In this document: piece after piece, positions 36,327 to 44,927 of the stretch
Position numbering within the stretch: the first letter of the stretch is position 1
Layout of the letters: each line of letters begins with the position of its first letter
NCBI GenBank assembly: GCA_943704415.1
Contig: CALSCO010001717.1
Coordinates: 1-44,927 of the forward strand
DNA from: Parvularia atlantis
Lineage: Eukaryota; Opisthokonta; Rotosphaerida
Direction of reading: 5' to 3'
DNA: 44,927 nucleotides
The notes under the pieces: generated by a model
Told to the model about the DNA's origin: nothing
What the model saw: only the letters and a program-made list of their open reading frames with translations
Databases searched by the model: none
Position numbers and translations under genes: made by a program

Positions 36327-38764
36327 TGGCTGTTGCGGCTGTTGCGGCTGGGCAGGGTCCCAGTAGCCGGCCTGGGGCGCGCCCTGGCTTGACTCCCAGT
36401 AGGCGCCCGGCTGCGCCGGCTGCGGCGGATACATGCCCGGCGCGTAGCTGTGCTGCGGCTGATGCTGCGGGTGGTAGCTCGGGGCGTACGGCGCCTGCGT
36501 GCGAGCGTGATCAGCGGCGGCAGGACAATGAGCGGCTCGGGGTGTCGTACCGAGGCGACGGCCGGGGCGCGTGCGGCCGTTGCGGCTGCGAGAACGATGA
36601 GCGCGCGCGGCCCAGACAGACCGGCGCACGCACCCTGCGACCGTCGGATGTTCTCCAGCCGCTCCTCCAGCAGCCGGTTGTACGTGTTGATGGCCGTGTT
36701 GAGCTTGTCGGTCAGGTCGAGGTATTGCCCTGACCGTTTTGCATGAGCGCGGCCACGGAGGCGCAAGCACAGGCGCGCACGGTGCCTCCGGTCGGCCTCC
36801 TCAAGGCTCTTGACCAGCTTCGGGTGCAGCGACGCGATGGACGTGTACAGGTCGCTGACGGTCGGGTTGCCGACGAGGTCGTCGCCGTTCTGCTCGATCT
36901 TGTAGATGAGCTGCGCGTGCATGCGTGTGTGTGAGCGCGTCAACAGAACGAAGCACGCCGCCACACCTGCGCAAACAGCTGGATGTTGCGCTTCTCGGTG
37001 TCGCTGAGCTCGCTCGGGTCGCGCGGCGGCGCGCTCGCCTTTGCCGGCGCCGAGGCCATGCTCTTGCTCACGAGTGCTGAGGACGGCGCCGGCGCAGAAG
37101 ACGGCACCGACTGCCGCGGCGGCGGCGGCGACACCTTGCCGGGCGAGATGGACGCGTCGCGCAAGGAGGCGGCGATGGCGGCGACCAGGTCTGGGTCTTC
37201 CTCGTCCTGCACGCCGGGCGCGGGGTGAGGACAGCTGGCACGGTGTGCGTGTGAGAGCACGCGCACCGTGGGCGGCGCCGACCTGACGGATGCCGGCACG
37301 GCGACGGGCTTTGGCGGCGAGCTGACGGGCTTGGCAGATGTCTGCTGCAGCGACAGCTCAAGCGCCTTCTTCAGGTCGTCCTCGAACGGGTCGGCGGTCG
37401 GCGGCGGGGCGCTGGTCGGCACGACGCTGTTGCCGTAGGCGTACTGGAGCGGCGCGGCCTGCAGAACCGCGCACAGGCGGCGCCGCGCAATCAGCGCCTG
37501 CGCCACGCCACGCAGACGTGCGAAGGCGCACCGCGGGAACCGTGCCGGGCACGACCTGCGCCGGGTCGAGGCTGATCGATCGTCGATGTCAGGTAGCGTA
37601 AGTGCGTGCAGTCGCGCAAGCGCACGCACGTCGCCAGGTTGCCAGACTGCTCGGCGTAGCAGCCGTCGCACACGCGCACGGGCTGCTCGATGCCGATGCG
37701 CGGGAGGGGGATGCTGTGCTGCGAGCACTGCTGACAGAACGTCTGGCCGCAGTTGCGGCAGTGGTGCTGACGTGCGCGCGCGTGCGCGTCATTGCCGGGA
37801 CTGCGCCGCGCGCGCCCACGGCGCACACCTTGCGCCGGATCATCGTGAACGGGTTTCGGCAGCGCATGCACACCTCGCTGTCGGCCCACTCGGGCGCCTG
37901 CATCCGCCTCGCGTGAGCAGCAGGCAGACCGGGCACACTGCACGCGCACCGTCGACGTCTCGAGCATGATGCCCGAGCCGTTCTTGTCGACGGGCGGGAA
38001 CGCGACGCCTGTGCGTCCCAGTCCGTCAAAACGCACGCAGCACACACAAGGTGCCGCGCGGCCCGCACCCTGCGCCTTGAGCAGGTTGTATGTGTCACAG
38101 ACAAAGGCGAGGTCGGGCATGCGCTGGAATGCGAGGCCCCACGCCTGGATCAGGTCGAGCGCCTTGGTGCGGACCTCGGTGTTGGCCATTGCCTTATGCC
38201 GCGCTCGCGCGGTAGTGAGCGGGGTGCGGCTGCTGCTGCACGCGCGCACCTGGATCTGCAGCAGCGCGAGCATCGCGTCCATGAACTCGCGCTGCGCCAC
38301 CTCGAGGTGGAAGTGGTGGCCGCAGTTCTTGACGCACATCTCGAGTAGCTGCGGGGCCGCGCGTCAGCGTCTGCGCCCCTCGTCCGCCGTCCCCCCCCCC
38401 GCCGTGTGCGCGCCTTGAGCGTGAGCAGCTGCACGTTGGGGTTCTTGTTGCCCAGGCGGCGCTTGATGGCCCGCGCGGCGTTGGCGGCGCTGCGTGATGC
38501 CGCGCCTACGTCAGCACGTGGCGCCAGGGCGCGTGATGCGCGTCGCGGCGCCGCGCCTGACTTGCTTCGACCGGACGAGGTCGCATATCTGCAGGTTGGC
38601 GCCGATGTCCTCCGTCGGCAGCATCTCGCTCGTCGCCTTGTCTGCGGGCGCGGGCGCGTGCGGCGCCTCGCGGGGTCAGCCCGGCGCAGCGCTAGCGGGC
38701 GACGCGACGTCACCGCACCGACTTGCGCGTCAATGCCGCTCGCGCCGCCGACGAACCACGACAT
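35647..38764 (-). CDS. VPS27: ESCRT-0 subunit Vps27/HRS (VHS, FYVE, UIM, clathrin box)
   Basis: It recruits ubiquitinated cargo and ESCRT-I at endosomes. The start at 38764 begins [14 protein letters not shown]. The VHS domain contains [39 protein letters not shown] and [14 protein letters not shown]. The FYVE finger has [28 protein letters not shown] and [12 protein letters not shown], with the PI3P-binding RKHHCR core. Two ubiquitin-interacting motifs follow ([28 protein letters not shown]), then a helical core ([40 protein letters not shown]). The long C-terminus is rich in Pro, Gln, Ala and Tyr and includes a polyglutamine run. Splicing the last intron after a GTGCGT donor gives the terminal residues TTASLIDL, stop 35647-35649, a clathrin-box motif like the LIEL of yeast Vps27. 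One intron (38349-38413) has a GC donor. Confidence 0.94.
36282..36325. repeat. CAG/CTG trinucleotide tract (polyglutamine) in VPS27
   Basis: Fourteen CTG triplets on the plus strand, with CAG coding on the minus strand, encode a polyglutamine run in the low-complexity C-terminal region of Vps27. Shorter CTG runs flank it on both sides (for example near 35788 and 36045). Confidence 0.9.
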
Positions 38765-38957
38765 TTTCTTTTCTTTGCGCGCTGCGGAACTGGTGGTGCG
38801 GGAACTGGCGGGCTGAGGCCGAGGCGGGCGGCGGCGGGCGGCTGACGGCGACGCGGTCGAGACGCGGAGCCGGCGAAGTGTGACACGCGGCCATCACTGT
38901 CGCCTGGCTGCGTCGCAGCGCGTTTTGGTGCCACAACATCCACAGCGCGCGGCAGCA

Positions 38958-41900
38958 ATGTCGCTCAACCTCGGCTTCCTGCGCTCGGCCCTGGGCCTGT
39001 GGACGGCCACGCCCGTGCCGGACGCGGTCGAGCAGTACGAGCACGCGCTCATCGACGCGATCCTGCGCAACCAGCCCCCGCGACTCCTCGCCCTCCTCGC
39101 CGCGCGCCCGGACTACAGTCCCACAGCCTTCGTCTCGCTCACGGCGCGCCTCACGCTGCTGCACATGGCGGCCAGGTGCGCACGCACTGTGTGCACACGC
39201 ATCGTGCTCAGCCGCACCGCGCAGCTCGGGCGCCGCCGAGTGCGTCGCCGTCCTGCTCAGGCGCGGCGTGCCCATCAACTGCACCGAGAAGTCCGGCAGC
39301 ACGCCGCTGCACATGGCCGCACGCAACGGCCACCGGTGCGCCGCGCCCGGTCGCGCACGCCGCGAAGACGACGACGCTCACGGAAAGCGCCACTCCCGCC
39401 CAGCGCCGTCGTGCAGCTGCTCGTCGGCGCCGGCGCCGACCTTACGCGCACGACCAACGAGGGCTTCACGGCGCTCCACTGGGTCGCGTCCAACGGCCAC
39501 CTGGACATCGTGCGCTTCCTGGTTGAGCACGGTGCGCGGCGTGCGGGCTGTCGCGTGTGCCGGCGTGCTCACGGCTTCAGCAAGGCTGCTCGCTCGACGC
39601 CCTCGACAACAACGGCTACACCGTCCTGCACATGGCCTGCCAGAACGGCCACACCGAGGTCGTGCGGTGCGCCGGCCCCCGCATGCGCCTCACTGCGCCG
39701 CCCGCTCAACCGCGGCGCTAGCTACCTGCTCGAGCGCGGCCTGTCGGCGCAGACGTGCGACAAGCAGGGCCGCACGCCGCTTTTCTTTGCGTGCCGCTAC
39801 GGCCAGACCGAGTGCGTGCGCTGCCTGATCGGGTGCGTGCGCGCGCATGGCAGACGCTGCACGCCGCGGCTTACACGTGCGGCAGCGCCGGCGCGACCAT
39901 TACGGCCGACGACAAGGGCGAGACGCCGCTGCACTGGGCCGTGTCGGGCGGCTACCGCGACTGCGCGCTCGTGCTGCTGCACGCGTTCGGCGAGCTGGTC
40001 ACCCGCCTGCCGCAGATCGCGGCGTCAACGCAAATCGACGAGGCCGTCGTGCTCAAGGCACGCGCACGACCTCATCGCCCAACCGCACTGACCGCAGCGC
40101 CGGCGCAGCTGTACACGCATCTGTGCGACGTCAGCTACGCGCGCACGCTGCCCGCGACCATGGCTGAGCTCGCGACGACGCTCGGCCAGGAGCTGCTCTG
40201 CCGCAACCAGGCCGCGAGCGAGCTTGAGCAGCGCTTCCTGCGCCTCGTCCGCCTGACCATGCGCCTCGTGCGGCACATCAAGAGCGCGCTCGCGCCCGCG
40301 GCCGCATCCGCATCGGGCTCGTCTGCGGCGGCTGGGGCGCTGCCAGCGTGGCCGCGTCTCGCACCAGCCAGCAGCGCGGTCGCGGGCTCGTCGGCGTGGT
40401 CGTCGTCCCCGTCCGCACCGGCTTCGGCTGAGCCCGAGCCCGCAGAGTTGACGCCCACGTCGCTCACGCGCAGCGCAACTACCCAGCGCAAGCTCTCGCC
40501 GGTGCGTCTCGCTGGCCGTGCGCAAGCCCGCGCACCGCTGAGCACCACGTCGCGCGCAGTTTGTTCCGATCGCCGAGAGCGGCGGCGAAGCCGGCGCGAG
40601 CAGCGGTCGACGCGGCCCTGCGCACTCGGCCGTGCTGTCCGGGCCGACGCCGTCAAGCGACAGCCTCGTGGACGTGCGTGCGCACGGGGCACAGGACGCT
40701 GCTGACGACAATGTGCGCGCGTGATAGTTTGAGGAGCAGGCGCGCCGTTCGTCGGCCGCCAAGGGCAAGCTGCCGCTGCGGCAGGACAGCGACGGCGGGT
40801 CGTCGTCGGCAGCCGCGACCGGCGAGCTGTCGCCGGACGCTGAGGCCGGCCCGGGCATCGACATCGACGTGATCCTGCGGGCGTCAAGCGAGGACGTGCG
40901 TGCGAGCGTGGCGACGACGCCCACCGCGACCGTCACGGGCAAGAGCGTGGCATCGGCGTCGCACTCGGCCAGCTCGGAGACTGCACGGATGGTTGAGCAA
41001 GGTGCGTACTCCTGCTGCGGTGCTCCCGCGGTCGTGACACGCCCGCGGCGCAGTGCTCAAGCAGCTCGAGCCGCTGTGGATGACGATGGACGGCTGGTTC
41101 ATGTTCCTCAACAACGACCTGACTGACTGCGAGCACCTGCACATGCTGCTGGACAAGCTTGCGATCGTTCTGCACGCGTTCTACCTCTTCTGCCTTGAGC
41201 GCGAGTCGTCGTCACCGCCGCCGCGATTTGTCGCCTTCATCGATCGCTTCGCCGACGTGCTCAAGGCGTTCATTGAGCACGAGGCGCGTCCCGCCCGCTT
41301 GCTTCTTTGAGGCGTGCAGTTCCTGACAAGCCCGTGCGAAACAGCCGACGGTCCTGTTTAAGCAGTTCCACTTCATGCTCGACCACGTCGACCTGATGGC
41401 GCCCTTCCTGACATTTGTGCGCGCGCAGGTGGGCCCTCGGCCAGCCGTTTGAGCCCCGTGCCGGCTCACGCCGTGTGCTCGCCAGCCGTTTGAGACGCGC
41501 CGGCAGTGGTTCTACGACAACCTGACGCAGTCGCACAATGAGACGCTGTACGACGACCTGGCGACATTCCTGCTCGTGTCGCGCTCGGAGGTGCTCGAGA
41601 ACACGTGCGAGCAACTGTCGCTGGTGCGCGTGTGTGCGGCGTGCTGGCGGTGCGGGCTTGACGCGGGAAGCAGGCCAATATTGACACGTTCAAGCGGGCG
41701 CTGGACGTGCGCTTCAAGAACGAGGCCGGGCAGGGCCCGGGCGTGCGCCGCGAGTGGTTCGACCTGCTCACGCACGAGATCCTCAACCCAAACTACGGTG
41801 CGCGAGGCGTGTAGGGAGCGCGGGACCGTCTGGCTAACGCGCTACGGGCGCACAGCGCTCTTCACGCCCTCGGCCGACGGCGCGACCGTGCAGCCGAACC

Positions 41901-43168
41901 CAATCTCGTTCATCAACCCGGACCACCTCAACTTTTTCCGCTTCGCCGGCCGGGTGATCGGCCTGGCGCTGCACCATCGGCAGGTGCTCGACGTGTACTT
42001 CACGCGCTCGTTCTACAAGCACATCCTCGTGCGCCTGCGCGGCTGTCGGGCCTCACTGCGCCGACTGATCGCGAGCGCGCGGCAGGGCCTGCCCGTGAGC
42101 TACCAGGACGTCGAGTCGATCAACCCGCAGTACCACAAAAGCCTGCAGGTGTGCGCGTGCGGCGCCATGGCGGTGCGGTGCAGCTCATGCGTGCGCTCGC
42201 GCAGTGGATCCTCGACAACGACATCGGCGCGGTCGGGCTCGATCTGACGTTCAGCATGGAGGACAACGTGTTTGGCTCGACGAGCGAGATCGAGCTCAAG
42301 CCGGGCGGCAGCGCGATCGCGGTGACCAACGCCACCAAGGTGCGCCCGTTCTCTTTGCTGCGTGGTAGAGCGTGCGCCTGAGCCTGCGCAGCGCGAGTAT
42401 GTGCAGCTCGTGTCGGAGCGCATCATGACAATCGCCATCTCGGGCCAGATCTCGGCGTTCCTTGAGGGCTTTGTGGAGATTGGTGCGCGCGCTGCTCGAC
42501 TGGCCAGCGAGCGCTGCGGCTGATCCTTTTGCTCGCGCACAGTGCCGCACTCGCTCATCGCGATGTTTGACGAGTACGAGCTCGAGCTGCTGATCTCGGG
42601 CATGCCGGAGGTTGACCTAGAGGTGTGCGCGCGTCGCGACCTGTGGCACAACGGCCTCACGCAAGCGCGCGTGCGCGCAGGACTGGCGGCGCAACACGAC
42701 GCTGATCGACTACGACGAGGACTCGCTGCAGATCGTCTGGTTCTGGGAGGTTATCACGGGCATGTCGCGTCAGGACAAGGTGCTGCTGCTACAGTTTGTG
42801 ACCGGGTCGAGCCGCGTGCCCATGGGCGGCTTTGCGAACCTGCTCGGCTCGGAGGGTGCGACGCGCGCTGCCTGCTTCGCTGCGCGCGTATGACGCCCGT
42901 GCGCCCGCGCAGGGCCCATGCGCTTCACGATCTCGCGCGTCAAGCCGACCGACGCGCAGAGCCGGCTGCCGACTGCCAGCACGTGGTGCGCGCGCCGCCT
43001 CTCTTTCTCTCTCTCTCTCTCGCGCGCGCGCGCTCGCTCGCGCACACTGACGCGCCCGCGACCAGCTTCAACATGCTCAAGCTGCCGGCCTATCCGACCA
43101 GGGAGGTGCTCGAGCAGCGCCTGATGACCGCGCTGCGCTTCGGCAGCAAGGGCTTCGAGTTCAGCTGA
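38958..43168 (+). CDS. HACE1: HACE1-type ankyrin-HECT E3 ubiquitin ligase
   Basis: This is an E3 ligase; the animal orthologue targets active Rac1 and sits at Golgi and endosomal membranes. The start at 38958 gives [20 protein letters not shown]. About six ankyrin repeats (39150-40000) include [50 protein letters not shown] and [15 protein letters not shown], in the same order as human HACE1. A helical middle region includes [19 protein letters not shown] and [20 protein letters not shown]. The HECT domain (about 41650 to the end) has [89 protein letters not shown]-like sequence and [19 protein letters not shown]. The catalytic Cys is in LPTASTCFNMLKLP, and its codon is split by an intron (42986-43065). 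One intron at 40058-40108 has a GC donor. Stop 43166-43168. Confidence 0.92.
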
Positions 43169-43325
43169 CGCTGCCGGTGCTGCTGCTGTCTTTCTTGTTT
43201 TCGCCAGCCGCTACTTTGTTGTGCATGCAACGAACGGGATACTGACTGACGTGGGGCAATAGAAACGGGGCGGGCCGCGCGCGCGCGGCTATTGGGGGGT
43301 TATGGACACTTTCTTAGGATGCCGC

Positions 43326-44600
43326 TCACCATCCCCGCTTGGCCAGCTGCTGGGCGTCGGGCAGCTGTCGCACGCCACCGTCAGCGACGCCGCGTACAGA
43401 GAGCACCACGCACTGTGTCGCAGTTGATGCCGACCATGGCCTCGCCCAAATCCTCCGAGACCTCGGCCAGGATCTTGGGGTTGTTGTAGTGCGTGACGGC
43501 CTGGACGATGGCGCGGGCGCGCTTGCGCGGGTCGCCGCTCTTGAAGATGCCCTGCGATGCCGAGCGTGAGCAGGCGGGCCGCGCAACAAGGACATGCACG
43601 GGCCACACACCGAGCCGACAAAGACGCCTGCGACGCGCGTCAGCACCGTGCACAGCGCCACGCGCCGAGGCGCGCAAGAGGCGCACCGTCCATGCCGAGC
43701 TGCATCATGAGCGCCGCGTCGGCCGGGGTGGCGACGCCGCCGGCGGCAAAGTTGACGACGGGCAGGCGGCCCATCTCCTTGGTCTTCTTGAGCAGCTCGT
43801 ATGGTGCCTGGATCTCCTTGGCGTAGGCGAAGAGCTCGTCGTCGGTCATGGCCGTGACCTTGCGGATCTCGGCGGTGAGGGTGCGCGCGTGCTTGACAGC
43901 CTGGACGACGTCGCCCGTGCCGGCCTCGCCCTTGGTGCGGATCATCGCCGCGCCCTCGTTGATGCGGCGCAGGGCCTCGCCCAGGTTGCGGCAGCCGCAG
44001 ACGAAGGGCACGCGGAAGGCGTGCTTGTTGATGTGGTGCACGTCGTCGGCGGGCGTGAGCACCTCCGACTCGTCGATGTAGTCGACGCCGATCGCGTCGA
44101 GGATCTGCGCGCCGCGGTCGTGTGTCGGCCCCGGGGCGCGATGTCTGTTGACCGCACCTGCGCCTCGACAAAGTGGCCGATGCGGACCTTGGCCATGACG
44201 GGGATGGTCACGGCCTTGACGATGTCCTTGATCATCTTGGGGTCGGACATGCGCGCCACGCCGCCTGCGCTGCCCGCTCAGCCGCCGCGCCGCAGCACGC
44301 GGCAGCTAAACGCGCCGTCCTTGCGGATGTCGGCCGGCACGCGCTCAAGCGCCATCACGGCGCACGCGCCGGCCTCCTCGGCGATGCGCGCCTGGTGTGC
44401 GTCGACCACGTCCATGATCACGCCGCCCTGCCGCCGCGACGCGCACGCTCAGCGCCACGCCGAACCACACGAGCCGCACGCGCTTCACGCCGCACCTTGA
44501 GCATCTGTGCGAGACCGGCCTTGATCGCGAACGAGGGCGCGGCCGCGGCGTCGCCGTTGGCGTGCGCGGTGCCGTTCACGGCGGTGAGGTTGGTGGCCAT
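43326..44600 (-). CDS. PDX1: Pyridoxal 5'-phosphate synthase, PdxS/SNZ family (Pdx1)
   Basis: This is the synthase subunit that builds PLP from ribose 5-phosphate, glyceraldehyde 3-phosphate and ammonia from its glutaminase partner (Pdx2/SNO). Six introns (44428-44495, 44265-44315, 44105-44157, 43628-43686, 43552-43610 and 43365-43413) leave 311 residues, the usual length. Key segments are [54 protein letters not shown] with the first catalytic Lys, [38 protein letters not shown] with the second Lys, [20 protein letters not shown] and [20 protein letters not shown]. The 44265-44315 intron needs a GC donor to keep KDGGVARM in frame. It is tail to tail with HACE1 across 157 bases. No glutaminase partner is in the window. 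Confidence 0.95.
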
Positions 44601-44621
44601 TCGGGGTGCGGGTCGGGTGGC

Positions 44622-44690
44622 GAGGCGCGAGGCGGCGAGGCGCGAGGCGGCACGAGGCGGCACGAGGCGGCACGAGGCGGCACGAGGCGA
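44622..44690. repeat. Decamer tandem repeat CACGAGGCGG
   Basis: About four perfect or near-perfect copies of the ten-base unit CACGAGGCGG, preceded by degenerate GAGGCGCGAGGCGG copies, lie just upstream of the PDX1 start codon. Confidence 0.9.
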
Positions 44691-44722
44691 AGGAAGTGAA
44701 CGGCCGTGCGCCACGTGGTCTG

Positions 44723-44730
44723 TGACGTCA
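44723..44730. promoter_or_regulatory. Palindromic CRE/ATF-type bZIP site TGACGTCA
   Basis: This exact eight-base palindrome is the consensus site for ATF/CREB-type bZIP factors. It lies 123-130 bases upstream of the PDX1 start with a CACGTG E-box beside it. That it acts on PDX1 is inference. Confidence 0.4.
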
Positions 44731-44739
44731 GCCATCCCT

Positions 44740-44927
44740 CACCGCCACACCCGGGCGCAGGTGCCCGCTGCCTGCATCCCGCTGTTCAATCGTTGTTAAG
44801 CACAGATATCCCCACCGCCACACCCGGGCGCAGGCACGCGCTGCCTGCATCCCGCTGTGCAATCGGTGTTCAGCACAGCTATCCCCACCGCCACACCCGG
44901 GCGCAGGCACGCGCTGCCTGCATCCCG
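44740..44927. repeat. 73-bp tandem satellite, at least 2.5 copies, running off the window
   Basis: The unit begins CACCGCCACACCCGGGCGCA and repeats with an exact spacing of 73 bases (starts at 44740, 44813 and 44886). Copies differ by a few substitutions, the first copy being the most diverged. It contains CCCGGG, GCGCTGCCTGCATCCCGC and CAGCACAGCTATCC segments. The array continues past the window end. No coding potential is evident. Confidence 0.95.

Larger units (their letters stand above)
44601..44739. promoter_or_regulatory. PDX1 upstream region with decamer repeat, E-box and CRE-like site
   Basis: No gene is seen between the PDX1 start and the satellite. A GA/GC-rich decamer array (44622-44690) lies close to the start codon, in the likely 5' UTR or core promoter. 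An E-box CACGTG (44712-44717) and a palindromic TGACGTCA (44723-44730) lie about 110-130 bases upstream of the ATG. Confidence 0.5.

Noticed and set aside
40660-40735. Apparent in-frame stop in the middle of HACE1
   Set aside because: The stop lies inside an intron (donor GTGCGTGCGC after CTCGTGGAC, acceptor TAG before TTTGAGGAG). Splicing restores a continuous frame, so this is not a pseudogene.

Overview
This window is nuclear DNA from a eukaryote with a compact, GC-rich, intron-dense genome. Sixteen protein-coding genes, none of them mobile elements, fill about 45 kb, and many neighbours lie 9 to 200 bases apart. Almost every gene is broken by introns of about 50 to 80 bases. The usual donor is GTGCGY (not GTAAGT), followed by a CTNAC-like branch site and a CAG acceptor. 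At least ten introns have a GC donor. Spans given for CDS features run from start codon to stop codon and include introns. Protein reconstructions come from hand splicing and are most reliable where they match conserved families.

The gene set points to an opisthokont, most likely an early-diverging (for example zoosporic) fungus. Fungal signs are a Cyc8/Ssn6 corepressor, a nitrilase-type N-terminal amidase of the NTA1 kind, Vps27 with a C-terminal clathrin box, and a PDX1/SNZ pyridoxal phosphate synthase. Beside these sit genes that I understand to be lost from most Dikarya: an AP-4 beta subunit, a HACE1-type ankyrin-HECT ligase and a tuberin (TSC2). The species cannot be fixed from the sequence alone.

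Layout, left to right: a possible truncated gene (minus, 1-232); CYC8 (plus, 622-3218); mitochondrial GrpE (minus, 3331-4147) head to head with eIF2B delta (plus, 4233-6617); TSC2 (minus, 6627-14081) head to head with AP-4 beta (plus, 14184-17877); nicotinamide riboside kinase (plus, 17903-18852); an ankyrin/polyproline/ankyrin/SAM protein (minus, 18892-22431); a pentamer minisatellite (22642-22925) in the shared promoter with NTA1 (plus, 22989-24047); WDR5 (minus, 24081-25721); SNU13 (minus, 25825-26416) head to head with GRASP (plus, 26626-27861); VPS41 (plus, 27934-32180); a tandem-CH coiled-coil protein (plus, 32420-35466); VPS27 (minus, 35647-38764) head to head with HACE1 (plus, 38958-43168); PDX1 (minus, 43326-44600); then a decamer repeat, a CRE/E-box promoter region and a 73-bp satellite that runs off the window.

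The genes do not form one pathway. Several concern endomembrane traffic and growth control (AP-4, GRASP, VPS41/HOPS, VPS27/ESCRT-0, TSC2, HACE1). The rest are housekeeping genes for transcription, splicing, translation, mitochondria and cofactors. I found no tRNA, rRNA, CRISPR array, transposon or viral remnant. The most unusual items are the splice-site system, the tandem-CH coiled-coil protein, the ankyrin/polyproline/SAM protein, and the presence of HACE1 and AP-4 in what looks like a fungus.
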